From Verrucomicrobiia bacterium DG1235 (GTDB taxonomy: Bacteria; Verrucomicrobiota; Verrucomicrobiia; Opitutales; Opitutaceae), in assembly GCA_000155695.1 (NCBI GenBank), contig DS990592.1, positions 1,822,556-1,886,555 on the forward strand: DNA of 64,000 nucleotides, written 5' to 3'. Every line of letters begins with the position of its first letter. Within the stretch, counting starts at the first letter, position 1. Position numbers and translations under genes: made by a program. The notes beneath the pieces were generated by a model. It searched no databases, had not been told where the DNA came from, and saw only the letters and a program-made list of their open reading frames with translations. Shown here in pieces: positions 17,734-25,489 of this stretch.

Positions 17734-17759
17734 AATTAAAGAACATCTATTCTTTAATT
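17734..17759. promoter_or_regulatory. 26-bp AT-rich palindrome upstream of the porin
   Basis: AATTAAAGAA, six bases, then TTCTTTAATT: ten perfectly paired positions. It is placed 10 bases upstream of the porin ATG on the minus strand, where a regulator could block transcription or translation. Symmetry of this length is rare by chance. It could also form a hairpin in the 5' leader. Confidence 0.55.
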
Positions 17760-17920
17760 GGACAACATCAGAATTGCGAATCTTCATAAAAATCCTCCGC
17801 AGACTCCTCTAGCCCGGCAGAAGCCACTCATGACTTCGAACCGCAATTTGCTGGGTCGTTTGTTGAAGGACGGCTTGAGCTGGGTGACTCCGTCGAAGTG
17901 TCCCCTCCCGCCAAATCGAG

Positions 17921-18133
17921 CTACTTCTTTCGCTTGAACAGAAAGAGCACGACCCCGCCGATCATGATCAAAGGCAAAAAACTGAGAATCGCTGTCGTCG
18001 CCCAATAGGCCACCCGAGCCTCCTCTTTTCCCGTTCCGCAAACCGAACACGCATGAGCCGAGGCCACCAGCGCAGAGGCTGAGACTGCAAAAGCGAAAAT
18101 CCGAATTCCGAAGCGTTTGAGTAAACTCATCAT
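17921..18133 (-). CDS. Small secreted/membrane protein with CSVCGTG motif, end of cox operon
   Basis: 70 residues (double ATG at 18133/18130). A signal-peptide-like N-terminus (IRIFAFAVSASALVASAHA) is followed directly by CSVCGTG, an acidic spacer, one membrane helix (TAILSFLPLIMIGGVVLFLF) and a basic end. The CxxC immediately after the cleavage site could bind copper or take part in thiol chemistry, which would suit a cytochrome oxidase assembly factor; this is inference. It starts five bases after the stop of the second subunit III-like gene and is the last gene of the operon. A longer upstream frame is only overlap with that gene. Confidence 0.72.
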   Translation of the reverse strand: MMSLLKRFGIRIFAFAVSASALVASAHACSVCGTGKEEARVAYWATTAILSFLPLIMIGGVVLFLFKRKK

Positions 18134-18138
18134 TTTAG

Positions 18139-18735
18139 CTAGTCGAGATACACGAGAAAATAGAGCACCGGCCAGACACCTACCACGAAGTACCAAAAGG
18201 CCTGTCCCGCCCGAAAACTGTCCATACGAAGCGTTCCACGACGAAATTTGAGAAAGAGACGAATCTGGGCGATGATCGAGCCGATTGCGTGGACAGCATG
18301 CGTTCCGATGATCAGATAGAAAAAGGCTCCGTAAGAGCTCGATTGCATAGTGACGCCGTAGCTCAACAAGCGAGCCCATTCAAAGCCTTGAAACACCACG
18401 AAAAACGCGCCTAAGCCCAGTGTGACCACAAAGAGCTGCTTGCTTTTATCGCCAAAGCCTTCCCTATCGAAAACACGTCCAGTGAAATACATCGTCACTC
18501 CACTGAGAAGCAGCACAATCGTATTAAACGCTGTCGCGCCCATCGGCAGACGCGGCTGATCAAGAGGCGGCCACTCAATCGCGTTCGCCTTGGAAATCAT
18601 GAAGGCGCTGATCAGACCGAGAAAGAACATCATCTCCGTCAGAATGAAGACGATGACGCCGAAAACGCTGTTCGATATTAGCGGTCCCCTAACCGAACCG
18701 CCTTCGCTTGATATTCCTGCTTCTGCGTAACGCAT
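18139..18735 (-). CDS. Second cytochrome c oxidase subunit III-like protein
   Basis: 198 residues with five predicted membrane helices. SNSVFGVIVFILTEMMFFLGL carries the FxxxE-type motif of subunit III, and YGAFFYLIIGTHAVHAIGSII matches the HxxHV-type region; the C-terminus AGQAFWYFVVGVWPVLYFLVY is also typical. It differs clearly from the other subunit III encoded at 19215, so this operon has two. The role may be structural, replacing part of the seven-helix mitochondrial-type subunit III. It is cotranscribed with subunit IV upstream (55-base gap) and the 70-residue protein downstream. Confidence 0.88.
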   Translation of the reverse strand: MRYAEAGISSEGGSVRGPLISNSVFGVIVFILTEMMFFLGLISAFMISKANAIEWPPLDQPRLPMGATAFNTIVLLLSGVTMYFTGRVFDREGFGDKSKQLFVVTLGLGAFFVVFQGFEWARLLSYGVTMQSSSYGAFFYLIIGTHAVHAIGSIIAQIRLFLKFRRGTLRMDSFRAGQAFWYFVVGVWPVLYFLVYLD

Positions 18736-18790
18736 AACCTATTCTCCAACTGACGAATGAAACGCGTCAGAAATCGCTTTAATATTCAAT

Positions 18791-19186
18791 CTAATGGTCG
18801 CCATGATCCTCGCCGTGCGAATCTCCGTGGGATTCGAATCCCTCGTCTTCCGGAAGCACGACTTCGATTTTCTTCCAGTTATGACCTTCGGACTTCATGG
18901 CGTCTGTTGCCGTTCCGAAGAAGAACACGAAGAGAAGAGCCACCATTGAAATCAAGATGTAGGGGGCATAAATCTTCTCGAACTTGAGATGCATGAAATA
19001 TGCGAGCACGTAGTACGCCTTCACCAGAGCGATACCAAAAGCGGTAACAAGAATGATGATGAGGCGAACAGGTCCCTTCTCTAATCCAGCGAGATCAGCG
19101 AATTCAGGTCCTAACACACTCACGACGAAAAGTCCGAGTAACAGGAGGTAGATCTTGAAGTAGCTTGGATGACTATTTGATGCCAT
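18791..19186 (-). CDS. Cytochrome c oxidase subunit IV, prokaryotic type
   Basis: 131 residues from the ATG at 19186. Three membrane helices (FKIYLLLLGLFVVSVLG, LIIILVTAFGIALVKAYYVL, YAPYILISMVALLFVFFF) and the motif KAYYVLAYFMHLKFE are diagnostic of the COX4_pro family, a small subunit that stabilises the subunit I-II interaction. The C-terminus is His/Asp/Glu-rich (SHGDSHGEDHGDH) and could bind metal. A longer frame upstream to 19336 overlaps the preceding gene and is not needed. It lies between the two subunit III genes. Confidence 0.9.
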   Translation of the reverse strand: MASNSHPSYFKIYLLLLGLFVVSVLGPEFADLAGLEKGPVRLIIILVTAFGIALVKAYYVLAYFMHLKFEKIYAPYILISMVALLFVFFFGTATDAMKSEGHNWKKIEVVLPEDEGFESHGDSHGEDHGDH

Positions 19187-19214
19187 ATCTAAAAATTCCG
19201 TATTTGAGATTAAA

Positions 19215-19793
19215 CTACTTCGCGATGTAGAGGAGAGGGAAAAGGAAAATCCAAACGATATCCACAAAGTGCCAATAGATACCGATGTTCTCCACTCGAT
19301 GCCAGTTCTGCTCGTTCTTGATATCCTTCTCAGCAATGATGGCCATGATCACCATTCCGCAAAGAACGTGGAATCCATGCAGACCCGTTGCCGTATAATA
19401 GAAGCTCCAAAAGTTACTGGTGAACAGAGTGAAACCGTGAGAAATTTCGGTCGCGTACTCGTAGGACTTGAAGCCCATGAAACAGGCGCCCAATCCGATC
19501 GTATACCAGAGGTACTTGCGGGCTGTCTTGGCGTCACGCTTCTCAGCCGCTGCATGAGCAAGCACGACGAAGTAGCTCGAGGTTAGGAGCCAAAACGTGT
19601 TCGCCGCGCCTATGAAGGTATTCGTGTAGGCAGCTGAGACTTCCCAGGATCCGTGTAGAAAACGATTGAGAAGGTAGGTGGCGATAAGACCGCCGAAGAT
19701 AACGATTTCAGATGCTACGACCCACCAAACCGCTAGACGGCCAGTCGGTATGCCTGTAGCGCTTCTGCCAGTTGCAATGATTTTATGCCCCAT
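19215..19793 (-). CDS. coxC: Cytochrome c oxidase subunit III
   Basis: 192 residues with five membrane helices: LAVWWVVASEIVIFGGLIATYLL carries the conserved Glu of subunit III, ATGLHGFHVLCGMVIM the HGxHV-type motif, and the C-terminus YWHFVDIVWIFLFPLLYI is the classic ending. The five-helix form lacks the first two helices of the mitochondrial protein, as in many bacteria. It follows coxA by 26 bases and precedes the subunit IV gene by 28, all on the same strand. Confidence 0.93.
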   Translation of the reverse strand: MGHKIIATGRSATGIPTGRLAVWWVVASEIVIFGGLIATYLLNRFLHGSWEVSAAYTNTFIGAANTFWLLTSSYFVVLAHAAAEKRDAKTARKYLWYTIGLGACFMGFKSYEYATEISHGFTLFTSNFWSFYYTATGLHGFHVLCGMVIMAIIAEKDIKNEQNWHRVENIGIYWHFVDIVWIFLFPLLYIAK

Positions 19794-19819
19794 TGTATCT
19801 AAGAAATAATTACTTGGTT

Positions 19820-21544
19820 TTACTTGGATGGCTCAGGTTCGTTGGGAACATTTTGCGGCCAATAGTCTTCATCACGCCCCTCGACGGAGAACTCATATGG
19901 TCCCCGATAAACCTCAGGTAGGTCATCCCCGAAGTTGCCATGAGGCGGAGGCGACGGAGCTACCCATTCCAAGGTGTTGGCCTTCCAAGGATTCGGACCT
20001 GACTTCTGCCCTCTCTTCAAGCTAACGATAAAGTTAACGAAAAACGGGATCTGGAAGAGGATCAGCACAATCAAGGATCCAGTGGCAAAAACGCGGAGAT
20101 CCTGGAAATTTTCCGTATAGAGATCTGGATACGCTGTGAAACCAGCGATACGACGATGCTGTCCGGCCGCACCCAATATAAACAGCGGCAAGAAAATCCC
20201 GTTGAAAGGAATGATAGTGCCCCAGAAGTGGATCTTGCCCCAGAATTCGTTAAGCTTGCGGCCAAACATCTTGGGGAACCAATAGTATAGGGCAGAGAAA
20301 GTGCCTATGATCGCGATCGGAACAAATGTGTAATGGAAGTGAGCTAACACGAAATAGGTATCATGCAGATAGATGTCCGTTCCACTTGAGCCGAGCCAGA
20401 TCCCAGTTACCCCGCCGATTAGAAATTCAGCGATGAAAGACAGGGCGAATAGCATAGCTGTCGTAAACCGGATCGAGCCGCCCCACAGCGTTCCGATAAA
20501 GGCGAATAGCATGATCGCCACTGGAATCGATATCAACAGCGTCGTCGTCGTGAACAGATAAGTGGCACGCGGGTCCACGCCAGAGATAAACTGGTGGTGC
20601 GCCCAAACGAAAAAGCTCAGAATTCCAAGACCTATGGAGCTGTAGAGGATAAGCTTGTATCCAAAGAGTTTCTTGCGAGAGAAAGTACAAATGATTTCCG
20701 CTACCACGCCCATAGCAGGGAGCAGGACAACGTACACTTCCGGATGACCGAAGAACCAGAACAAGTGCTGCCACAAGACCGGATCTCCACCCATCGCCGG
20801 ATCGAAAAATCCGGTGCCGAGCGTTTGGTCGAAAAGCAGCATCACCGCGCCAGCCACGAGAGGTCCGACCGAAGCCATGAAGAGAATAGACGCGATCACG
20901 ATCATCCAAACGACCATCGGTATGTCGTATAGCTTCATGCCCTTCGCCCGAGCATTCATGGTTGTAGTGATGAAGTTAATACCTCCGAGCAGGAAGGCTA
21001 CGATTTCCAAGGTGACCGCAATCAGCCACATCGGAGCGCCAAACGGAGTGCCATTGAACTCCGATTTTGCCGATAGCGGGGGATAGGCCGTCCAAGCCCC
21101 GCCGAATCCGCCTTGCGGCACGAAGAACGAAGCGATGAGGACAATGGCGCTGATGAGAAAGATCTGATAAGAAAGACGGTTGATCTTGGGAAAGACCATA
21201 TCGTCGCAGCCAATCATCAGCGGTATGAGAAAGTTGCCCAGAGCAGCGATAAGCACCGGCATCGCCACCCAGAAAATCATGATCGTACCATGATTGGTCA
21301 CGAGGGAGTTGTACGCGGCAGGCGATACGATTCCGAAAAACGGTACCGACGAGCCTGGAAAGGCGAGCTGCATACGAAAAACGTAAGAGAAGAAGCCCCC
21401 GATGAGACCCATAGCCATCCCTGTGAAAAGATATTGGAAACCAATAATCTTATGATCTGTGGAGAAGATATACTTGCTCCAGAATGATTCGGCGTGCTCG
21501 TGGTGTTCGTCGTGGGCCACGGCGGCGGTTGCGGTATCAGCCAT
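19820..21544 (-). CDS. coxA: Cytochrome c oxidase subunit I (aa3/caa3 type)
   Basis: 574 residues with twelve membrane helices. Haem and copper ligands are in their usual context: NHGTIMIFWVAMP (helix II), FWFFGHPEVYVVLLPAMG (CuB His with the Tyr cross-link), VWAHHQFISG, and HDTYFVLAHFHYTF (high-spin haem and CuB). The protein forms the catalytic core that reduces O2 to water and pumps protons. The GHPEVY motif places it in the A family. The N-terminus is His-rich (HDEHHEH). Its start overlaps the coxB stop by eight bases, which suggests translational coupling. Confidence 0.97.
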   Translation of the reverse strand: MADTATAAVAHDEHHEHAESFWSKYIFSTDHKIIGFQYLFTGMAMGLIGGFFSYVFRMQLAFPGSSVPFFGIVSPAAYNSLVTNHGTIMIFWVAMPVLIAALGNFLIPLMIGCDDMVFPKINRLSYQIFLISAIVLIASFFVPQGGFGGAWTAYPPLSAKSEFNGTPFGAPMWLIAVTLEIVAFLLGGINFITTTMNARAKGMKLYDIPMVVWMIVIASILFMASVGPLVAGAVMLLFDQTLGTGFFDPAMGGDPVLWQHLFWFFGHPEVYVVLLPAMGVVAEIICTFSRKKLFGYKLILYSSIGLGILSFFVWAHHQFISGVDPRATYLFTTTTLLISIPVAIMLFAFIGTLWGGSIRFTTAMLFALSFIAEFLIGGVTGIWLGSSGTDIYLHDTYFVLAHFHYTFVPIAIIGTFSALYYWFPKMFGRKLNEFWGKIHFWGTIIPFNGIFLPLFILGAAGQHRRIAGFTAYPDLYTENFQDLRVFATGSLIVLILFQIPFFVNFIVSLKRGQKSGPNPWKANTLEWVAPSPPPHGNFGDDLPEVYRGPYEFSVEGRDEDYWPQNVPNEPEPSK

Positions 21545-22271
21545 TGTTGGGAGCCTCCTTCGTTTCAGAATCGGTTAAAGCGTAGGCAGTGTCTTTCTTG
21601 AGGTGATCAGGAGTGTTTTCAGCTACCCAAGCGTCATGCTCCTCGGCGGACTTGATGAACACCCGCGCTGGCATAAACCCATGGCCGTAGCCGCACATTT
21701 CCGCGCACTGAACATCCCACTCACCTGACATAATAGGCTTGAAATGCCCGCTGATCACACGACCGGGAACCGCGTCTTGCTTGAGGCGAAAGACGGGGAT
21801 CGAGAAGCTGTGCATCACGTCCAAAGAGCTTAAGTGATAGGTGTACTGAGCGTCTTTCTTAAGATGCAGTTCGTTGATCGTTACAATGTCGTCTTCCGTA
21901 TCCAAAATGCCGTCAGCTCCAGCATGTTCGAACGTCCATGCCCACTGCTGCGCAATCACCCTCACCTCTTCGTCATGTGGCGGAATATCAATCTTTACCT
22001 CATGCCACACTACAAAGGTGTAGCCGAGAATCACCAGGTCGCAGACCAGAATCAAGTAATGAGGAATCTCGATCGCCATCTTCTGCTTGTGCGTCTCACC
22101 GGTGATATACTCGGCTTTTTGGCCGGGCTTATGGCGAAAACGGAACACGACGTAGAAAAAGAAGCCGAGGACCAGGACGAACCAGAACATGACCAAATAC
22201 GTGATGATATCAAACAAGTGATCGATGCTTCCGGCAAACGAGGATGCTCTAGGGAGGAAGTACTCTAGCAT
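21537..22271 (-). CDS. coxB: Cytochrome c oxidase subunit II
   Basis: 244 residues. Two N-terminal membrane helices (about 10-45 and 70-92; IITYLVMFWFVLVLGFFFYVV) precede a periplasmic cupredoxin domain. The binuclear CuA site is intact: DVMHSFSIPVF supplies one His, and CAEMCGYGHGFMPARV supplies two Cys, His and Met. There is no fused cytochrome c domain, so electrons should come from the separate di-haem cytochrome encoded upstream. The aromatic QWAWTF motif for electron entry is present. No lipobox is seen. Confidence 0.96.
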   Translation of the reverse strand: MLEYFLPRASSFAGSIDHLFDIITYLVMFWFVLVLGFFFYVVFRFRHKPGQKAEYITGETHKQKMAIEIPHYLILVCDLVILGYTFVVWHEVKIDIPPHDEEVRVIAQQWAWTFEHAGADGILDTEDDIVTINELHLKKDAQYTYHLSSLDVMHSFSIPVFRLKQDAVPGRVISGHFKPIMSGEWDVQCAEMCGYGHGFMPARVFIKSAEEHDAWVAENTPDHLKKDTAYALTDSETKEAPNNG

Positions 22272-22314
22272 GGGAGACGGATTAGGTTAAACAGTAGGCT
22301 TTGCTGTCAGGCGC

Positions 22315-22455
22315 CTACACAAAGAAATACCAAAACGAAATAATTGTGGCGGAGAACAATAGCGTTCCCACCAAGGTGTATTTAAAGAGCCGTCGCGTCA
22401 AAGCGTACGCGTACTGCTCTTGCTGAGGGTCGGGAGATTCGGGAATTTCACTCAT
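22315..22455 (-). CDS. 46-residue membrane protein in the cox operon
   Basis: A short frame from ATG at 22453-22455 to TAG at 22315-22317 encodes a polar N-terminus (SEIPESPDPQQEQYAYALT), an RRLFKY turn and one membrane helix (TLVGTLLFSATIISFWYFFV). It sits between the cytochrome c gene (35 bases away) and coxB (43 bases away) on the same strand, exactly where small accessory subunits of oxidases are often encoded. Codon use and composition fit a real gene. It may be a one-helix subunit comparable in position to CcoQ or CtaF-type proteins; no sequence family is recognised. Confidence 0.7.
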   Translation of the reverse strand: MSEIPESPDPQQEQYAYALTRRLFKYTLVGTLLFSATIISFWYFFV

Positions 22456-22490
22456 TCTTGATTTCTGTCAGAACAATGGACGATCGCGGA

Positions 22491-23144
22491 CTACTGCGAG
22501 AGAGACTGGACGTAGGCGACGACATCCTTAACGGCCTGCTCGTCAGCGAGAATCATCGCCATCGGACGCATTTGAGAGCCTGTGATGTCTTCCGGATTGG
22601 CTCCGCGGATACCGTCCTTAAACTTGTGAAGCTGGGAGACGAGGTACCAATCATGCTGGTTGAGCAGCGAAGGAGAGTTGAGCATGTCGTTCCCTTTTCC
22701 GTCCGCTCCGTGACAGGCCTGACAGGTCATGTACAGCGCCTTGCCCTTCTCTGGATCGCCATCGGTGATCGTCGCCGCTATCGGCTTGCTCTCGAGTGAA
22801 GCGACGTACTTGGAAACCGCGGCCACATCAGCATCCGAAGTGAGCAATGCCATCATCGGGCGCATTTGCATACCTGCAGCATCGCGAGGATCTCCGCCAC
22901 GATGCCCCGCCTTGAACTTCATGATCTGGGCGGAAACGTACTTTTCAGAAAGGCCAGCAATCGCTGGAGCGTTGAGCAGCTTGTTGCCCGATCCATCCGC
23001 GCCGTGACACGCGAGACAGTTAACATAAAGCTGCTTCCCGCGCTCATCCTCCGCGCTTGAGAGAGCCGCTACCATTGACGCCAAGAAACCGAGCAACAAA
23101 ACTCGGAGACTAGTCAGAGAGAGAGACGATAGATTTGATTTCAT
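22491..23144 (-). CDS. Di-haem cytochrome c (c4-like), electron donor to the oxidase
   Basis: 217 residues: a signal peptide (LLLGFLASMVAALSSA), then two homologous cytochrome c domains. The haem-binding motifs are CLACH at about residue 43 and CQACH near 141, each followed by GADG-G, and distal Met ligands lie in the MQMRPM and SQMRPM segments. This is the layout of cytochrome c4, which passes electrons to terminal oxidases in the periplasm. It is the first gene of the cox operon and the likely donor to the CuA site of CoxB. No senC/sco or haem A synthase gene is in the window. Confidence 0.93.
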   Translation of the reverse strand: MKSNLSSLSLTSLRVLLLGFLASMVAALSSAEDERGKQLYVNCLACHGADGSGNKLLNAPAIAGLSEKYVSAQIMKFKAGHRGGDPRDAAGMQMRPMMALLTSDADVAAVSKYVASLESKPIAATITDGDPEKGKALYMTCQACHGADGKGNDMLNSPSLLNQHDWYLVSQLHKFKDGIRGANPEDITGSQMRPMAMILADEQAVKDVVAYVQSLSQ

Positions 23145-23632
23145 TTTTTGAAGTCGACAAACGCGACGGCGGAATTGCCAGGGCGCTGTCTGGTCAGTGC
23201 TTTATTGTTAATAGTCTGTGTTCGTCTTGGCGCAAGTTTCCCGGGTGAGAAAGTGTCTGCATTAGGGGTCGGAAACCTCCTTCAAAGCGGGGCTAATACC
23301 CTTTTTGACAAGTTCGATGTCAAGGGCAAAAGGCGCTGTGATCGAAAGACATAGTCCGGATTCGCCTCGCCACGAGTGGACACCCCTGAAGCGCTCCGAG
23401 AATTCGACTCGAGAACCTGTGAACGGAATGGCAAAAGGCTCCGGCGGTTGGTGACGGGTAAAACATGTTTCAAAATGCTCCTGAGAGCTCGGAATAGCTC
23501 AGAAAGCTCGTTACTCAGACGAAAGTTTACCCTAATTGACCTAGCTACGCCACACCACGCGCAACCACTCGACCACAGCTGACAACGACAGTATCTAATG
23601 CTACGATACGCAGCATGCACCACCCCTAATAA
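23145..23632. other. 488-base divergent regulatory region
   Basis: This stretch separates the minus-strand cox operon from the plus-strand hybrid kinase. Short frames exist but none looks coding. An inverted repeat TTGACA, seven bases, TGTCAA at 23305-23323 supplies TTGACA on both strands and could be a -35 box or an operator; GTATTA lies about 18 bases further along on the minus strand. The CTCGGAATAGCTCAGAAAGCTCG stretch near 23490 holds short repeated CTC/GAG words. No RNA gene is recognised. Confidence 0.4.
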
Positions 23633-25471
23633 ATGACCGAACGGCCCCCAGATTCGCTGCCTCGGCGTATCCTCGTAATCGACGATACCGAGTCGATACA
23701 CTCGGATTTCGAGAAAGTCCTTTCACCCAGCTCGGCCAGCGAAAGCGAACGAGCCCTCGAGGAGCTGGATCGACTGATGTTCGACGAACAGGAAAGCGGG
23801 CAACAAGTAGGAAACCTTCAGATCCAGTTCGATATCGCGCACGCCTATCAAGGCAAGGAGGGTCTGGAGAAAGTTAAAGAAGCCATAGACGCGGAAGCCC
23901 CCTATTCCGTCGCCTTCGTAGACATGCGAATGCCGCCCGGGTGGGATGGGTTGAAAACCGTGGAGGAGATATCGAAAAGAGACCCCCATATCCAACTCGT
24001 CATTTGCAGCGCCTACAGCGACTACTCATGGAGGCAGATCATCGAAAGAGTGGGCCATACCGATCGTCTCCTCATTCTCAAAAAGCCCTTCGATCAAGCC
24101 GAAGTCTACCAACTCGCCGTAGCCCTTAGCGAAAAATGGCAGACAGAGCAGCGAACGCGAGAGTTGCTCAATGAGCTCGAAAACAAAGTCGCCAGACGAA
24201 CCAGCCAGCTCACAAAAGCCAACAAATCGCTCAACTCGCTAAATGCCGAGCTGCAGGTGGCAGTCGACGAAGCCAGAGCGGCAGAAAGAGCCAAAGGCAG
24301 GTTTCTGGCCACCATGAGTCACGAGATTCGCACCACTCTCAACGGCATCATCGGAGCTTCCCACATGCTCAACCATAGCTCCTCCCTGCCTGAATCAGAC
24401 AAGGAGTTCGCAGGCATTATTCAGAAAAGCGGCGACGCCTTGATGATAATCATCAACGATATTCTCGACTACTCGAAATACGAAAGCGGTCAACTAGAGC
24501 TAGAGCAGACTCCTTTCTCCCTGAAAGACCTTGCTAAGGAATGTACCAACCTAATGGATACATCGCTGGCGAATCACAACATCACCCTCGAAGTCGAATT
24601 CGATCCTAAGCTGCCGCAACTTGTCGTCGGCGATCCAGCCCGCATTCGCCAAGTCGTGCTCAATCTCCTCAACAACGCTTTCAAGTTCGGAAGAGACGGC
24701 ACCGTTACGCTAGCTATCAAAGCCGAATCCGTTAAGAACGACAGCGTCGTTCTCCGCATTGAGATACGCGACCAGGGAATCGGAATGACGCCCGACACCC
24801 TAGAGCGCCTCTTCTCCGCCTTCATGCAAGCAGACTCCTCGACCACCCGCGAATACGGCGGCACAGGACTGGGACTCGCTATCTGCAAACTCCTCGCAGA
24901 CGCCATGGCCGCTCGGATCGATGTCAGCAGCGAACTGGGTGAAGGCTCCGTTTTCGCCTTCATTCTCGAGCTAGCTCTTCCCGAAGAAGACGCGAAGCCA
25001 GCGGACATCGTAAAGACAGAAAACATGATGGAGGAGGCCGCAAGCGTCCGAAAGGCAGTCGACCAGGATTTTGGTAACAGACGCATCCTTCTCGCTGATG
25101 ACAACGCCATCAACCGAAAGCTCGGAAAGCGCTTTCTCCAGCAAATGAAGCTAGACGTCACCCTCGCCTGCAATGGCAAGCAAGCCGTCGAACTCGCTAG
25201 CGAGCAGTGTTTCGACCTTATCCTCATGGATCTTCAAATGCCTGAGCTGGACGGCATCACAGCCACTCAAAGAATTCGCGAGATCAACACAGCCGGAAAA
25301 ACAATTCCAATCGTCGCTCTCACCGCCAACGCCTTCGCCGAAGTAAGAGAGCAATGCAAAGAGGCAGGCATGAACGACTTTCTCACCAAGCCCCTTCGAG
25401 TAAACGAGCTAGCGTCCACCTTGGAACGCTGGTTCGCCACTTCCGAAAGCCCCCCGAAATCGACTTCCTAG
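23633..25471 (+). CDS. Hybrid histidine kinase REC-HisKA-HATPase-REC
   Basis: 612 residues, soluble. An N-terminal receiver (10-165) has Asp17/Asp18 and phospho-acceptor Asp97 (VAFVDMRMPPGWDG) but carries about 40 extra residues, polar and Glu-rich, before the acceptor strand. Coil, then the dimerisation box with His230 (ATMSHEIRTTLNGI; the usual Pro after Arg-Thr is Thr), the ATPase with NLLNNAFKF, DQGIGM and GGTGLGLAI, and a C-terminal receiver with Asp533 (LILMDLQMP). A phosphorelay is expected. No DNA-binding output is present. The gene lies 18 bases before a second kinase gene, so they probably act together; the REC-PAS protein at 11.9 kb is a possible partner. Confidence 0.93.
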   Translation: MTERPPDSLPRRILVIDDTESIHSDFEKVLSPSSASESERALEELDRLMFDEQESGQQVGNLQIQFDIAHAYQGKEGLEKVKEAIDAEAPYSVAFVDMRMPPGWDGLKTVEEISKRDPHIQLVICSAYSDYSWRQIIERVGHTDRLLILKKPFDQAEVYQLAVALSEKWQTEQRTRELLNELENKVARRTSQLTKANKSLNSLNAELQVAVDEARAAERAKGRFLATMSHEIRTTLNGIIGASHMLNHSSSLPESDKEFAGIIQKSGDALMIIINDILDYSKYESGQLELEQTPFSLKDLAKECTNLMDTSLANHNITLEVEFDPKLPQLVVGDPARIRQVVLNLLNNAFKFGRDGTVTLAIKAESVKNDSVVLRIEIRDQGIGMTPDTLERLFSAFMQADSSTTREYGGTGLGLAICKLLADAMAARIDVSSELGEGSVFAFILELALPEEDAKPADIVKTENMMEEAASVRKAVDQDFGNRRILLADDNAINRKLGKRFLQQMKLDVTLACNGKQAVELASEQCFDLILMDLQMPELDGITATQRIREINTAGKTIPIVALTANAFAEVREQCKEAGMNDFLTKPLRVNELASTLERWFATSESPPKSTS

Positions 25472-25489
25472 CCAGCCCCCTTCGTCCCG

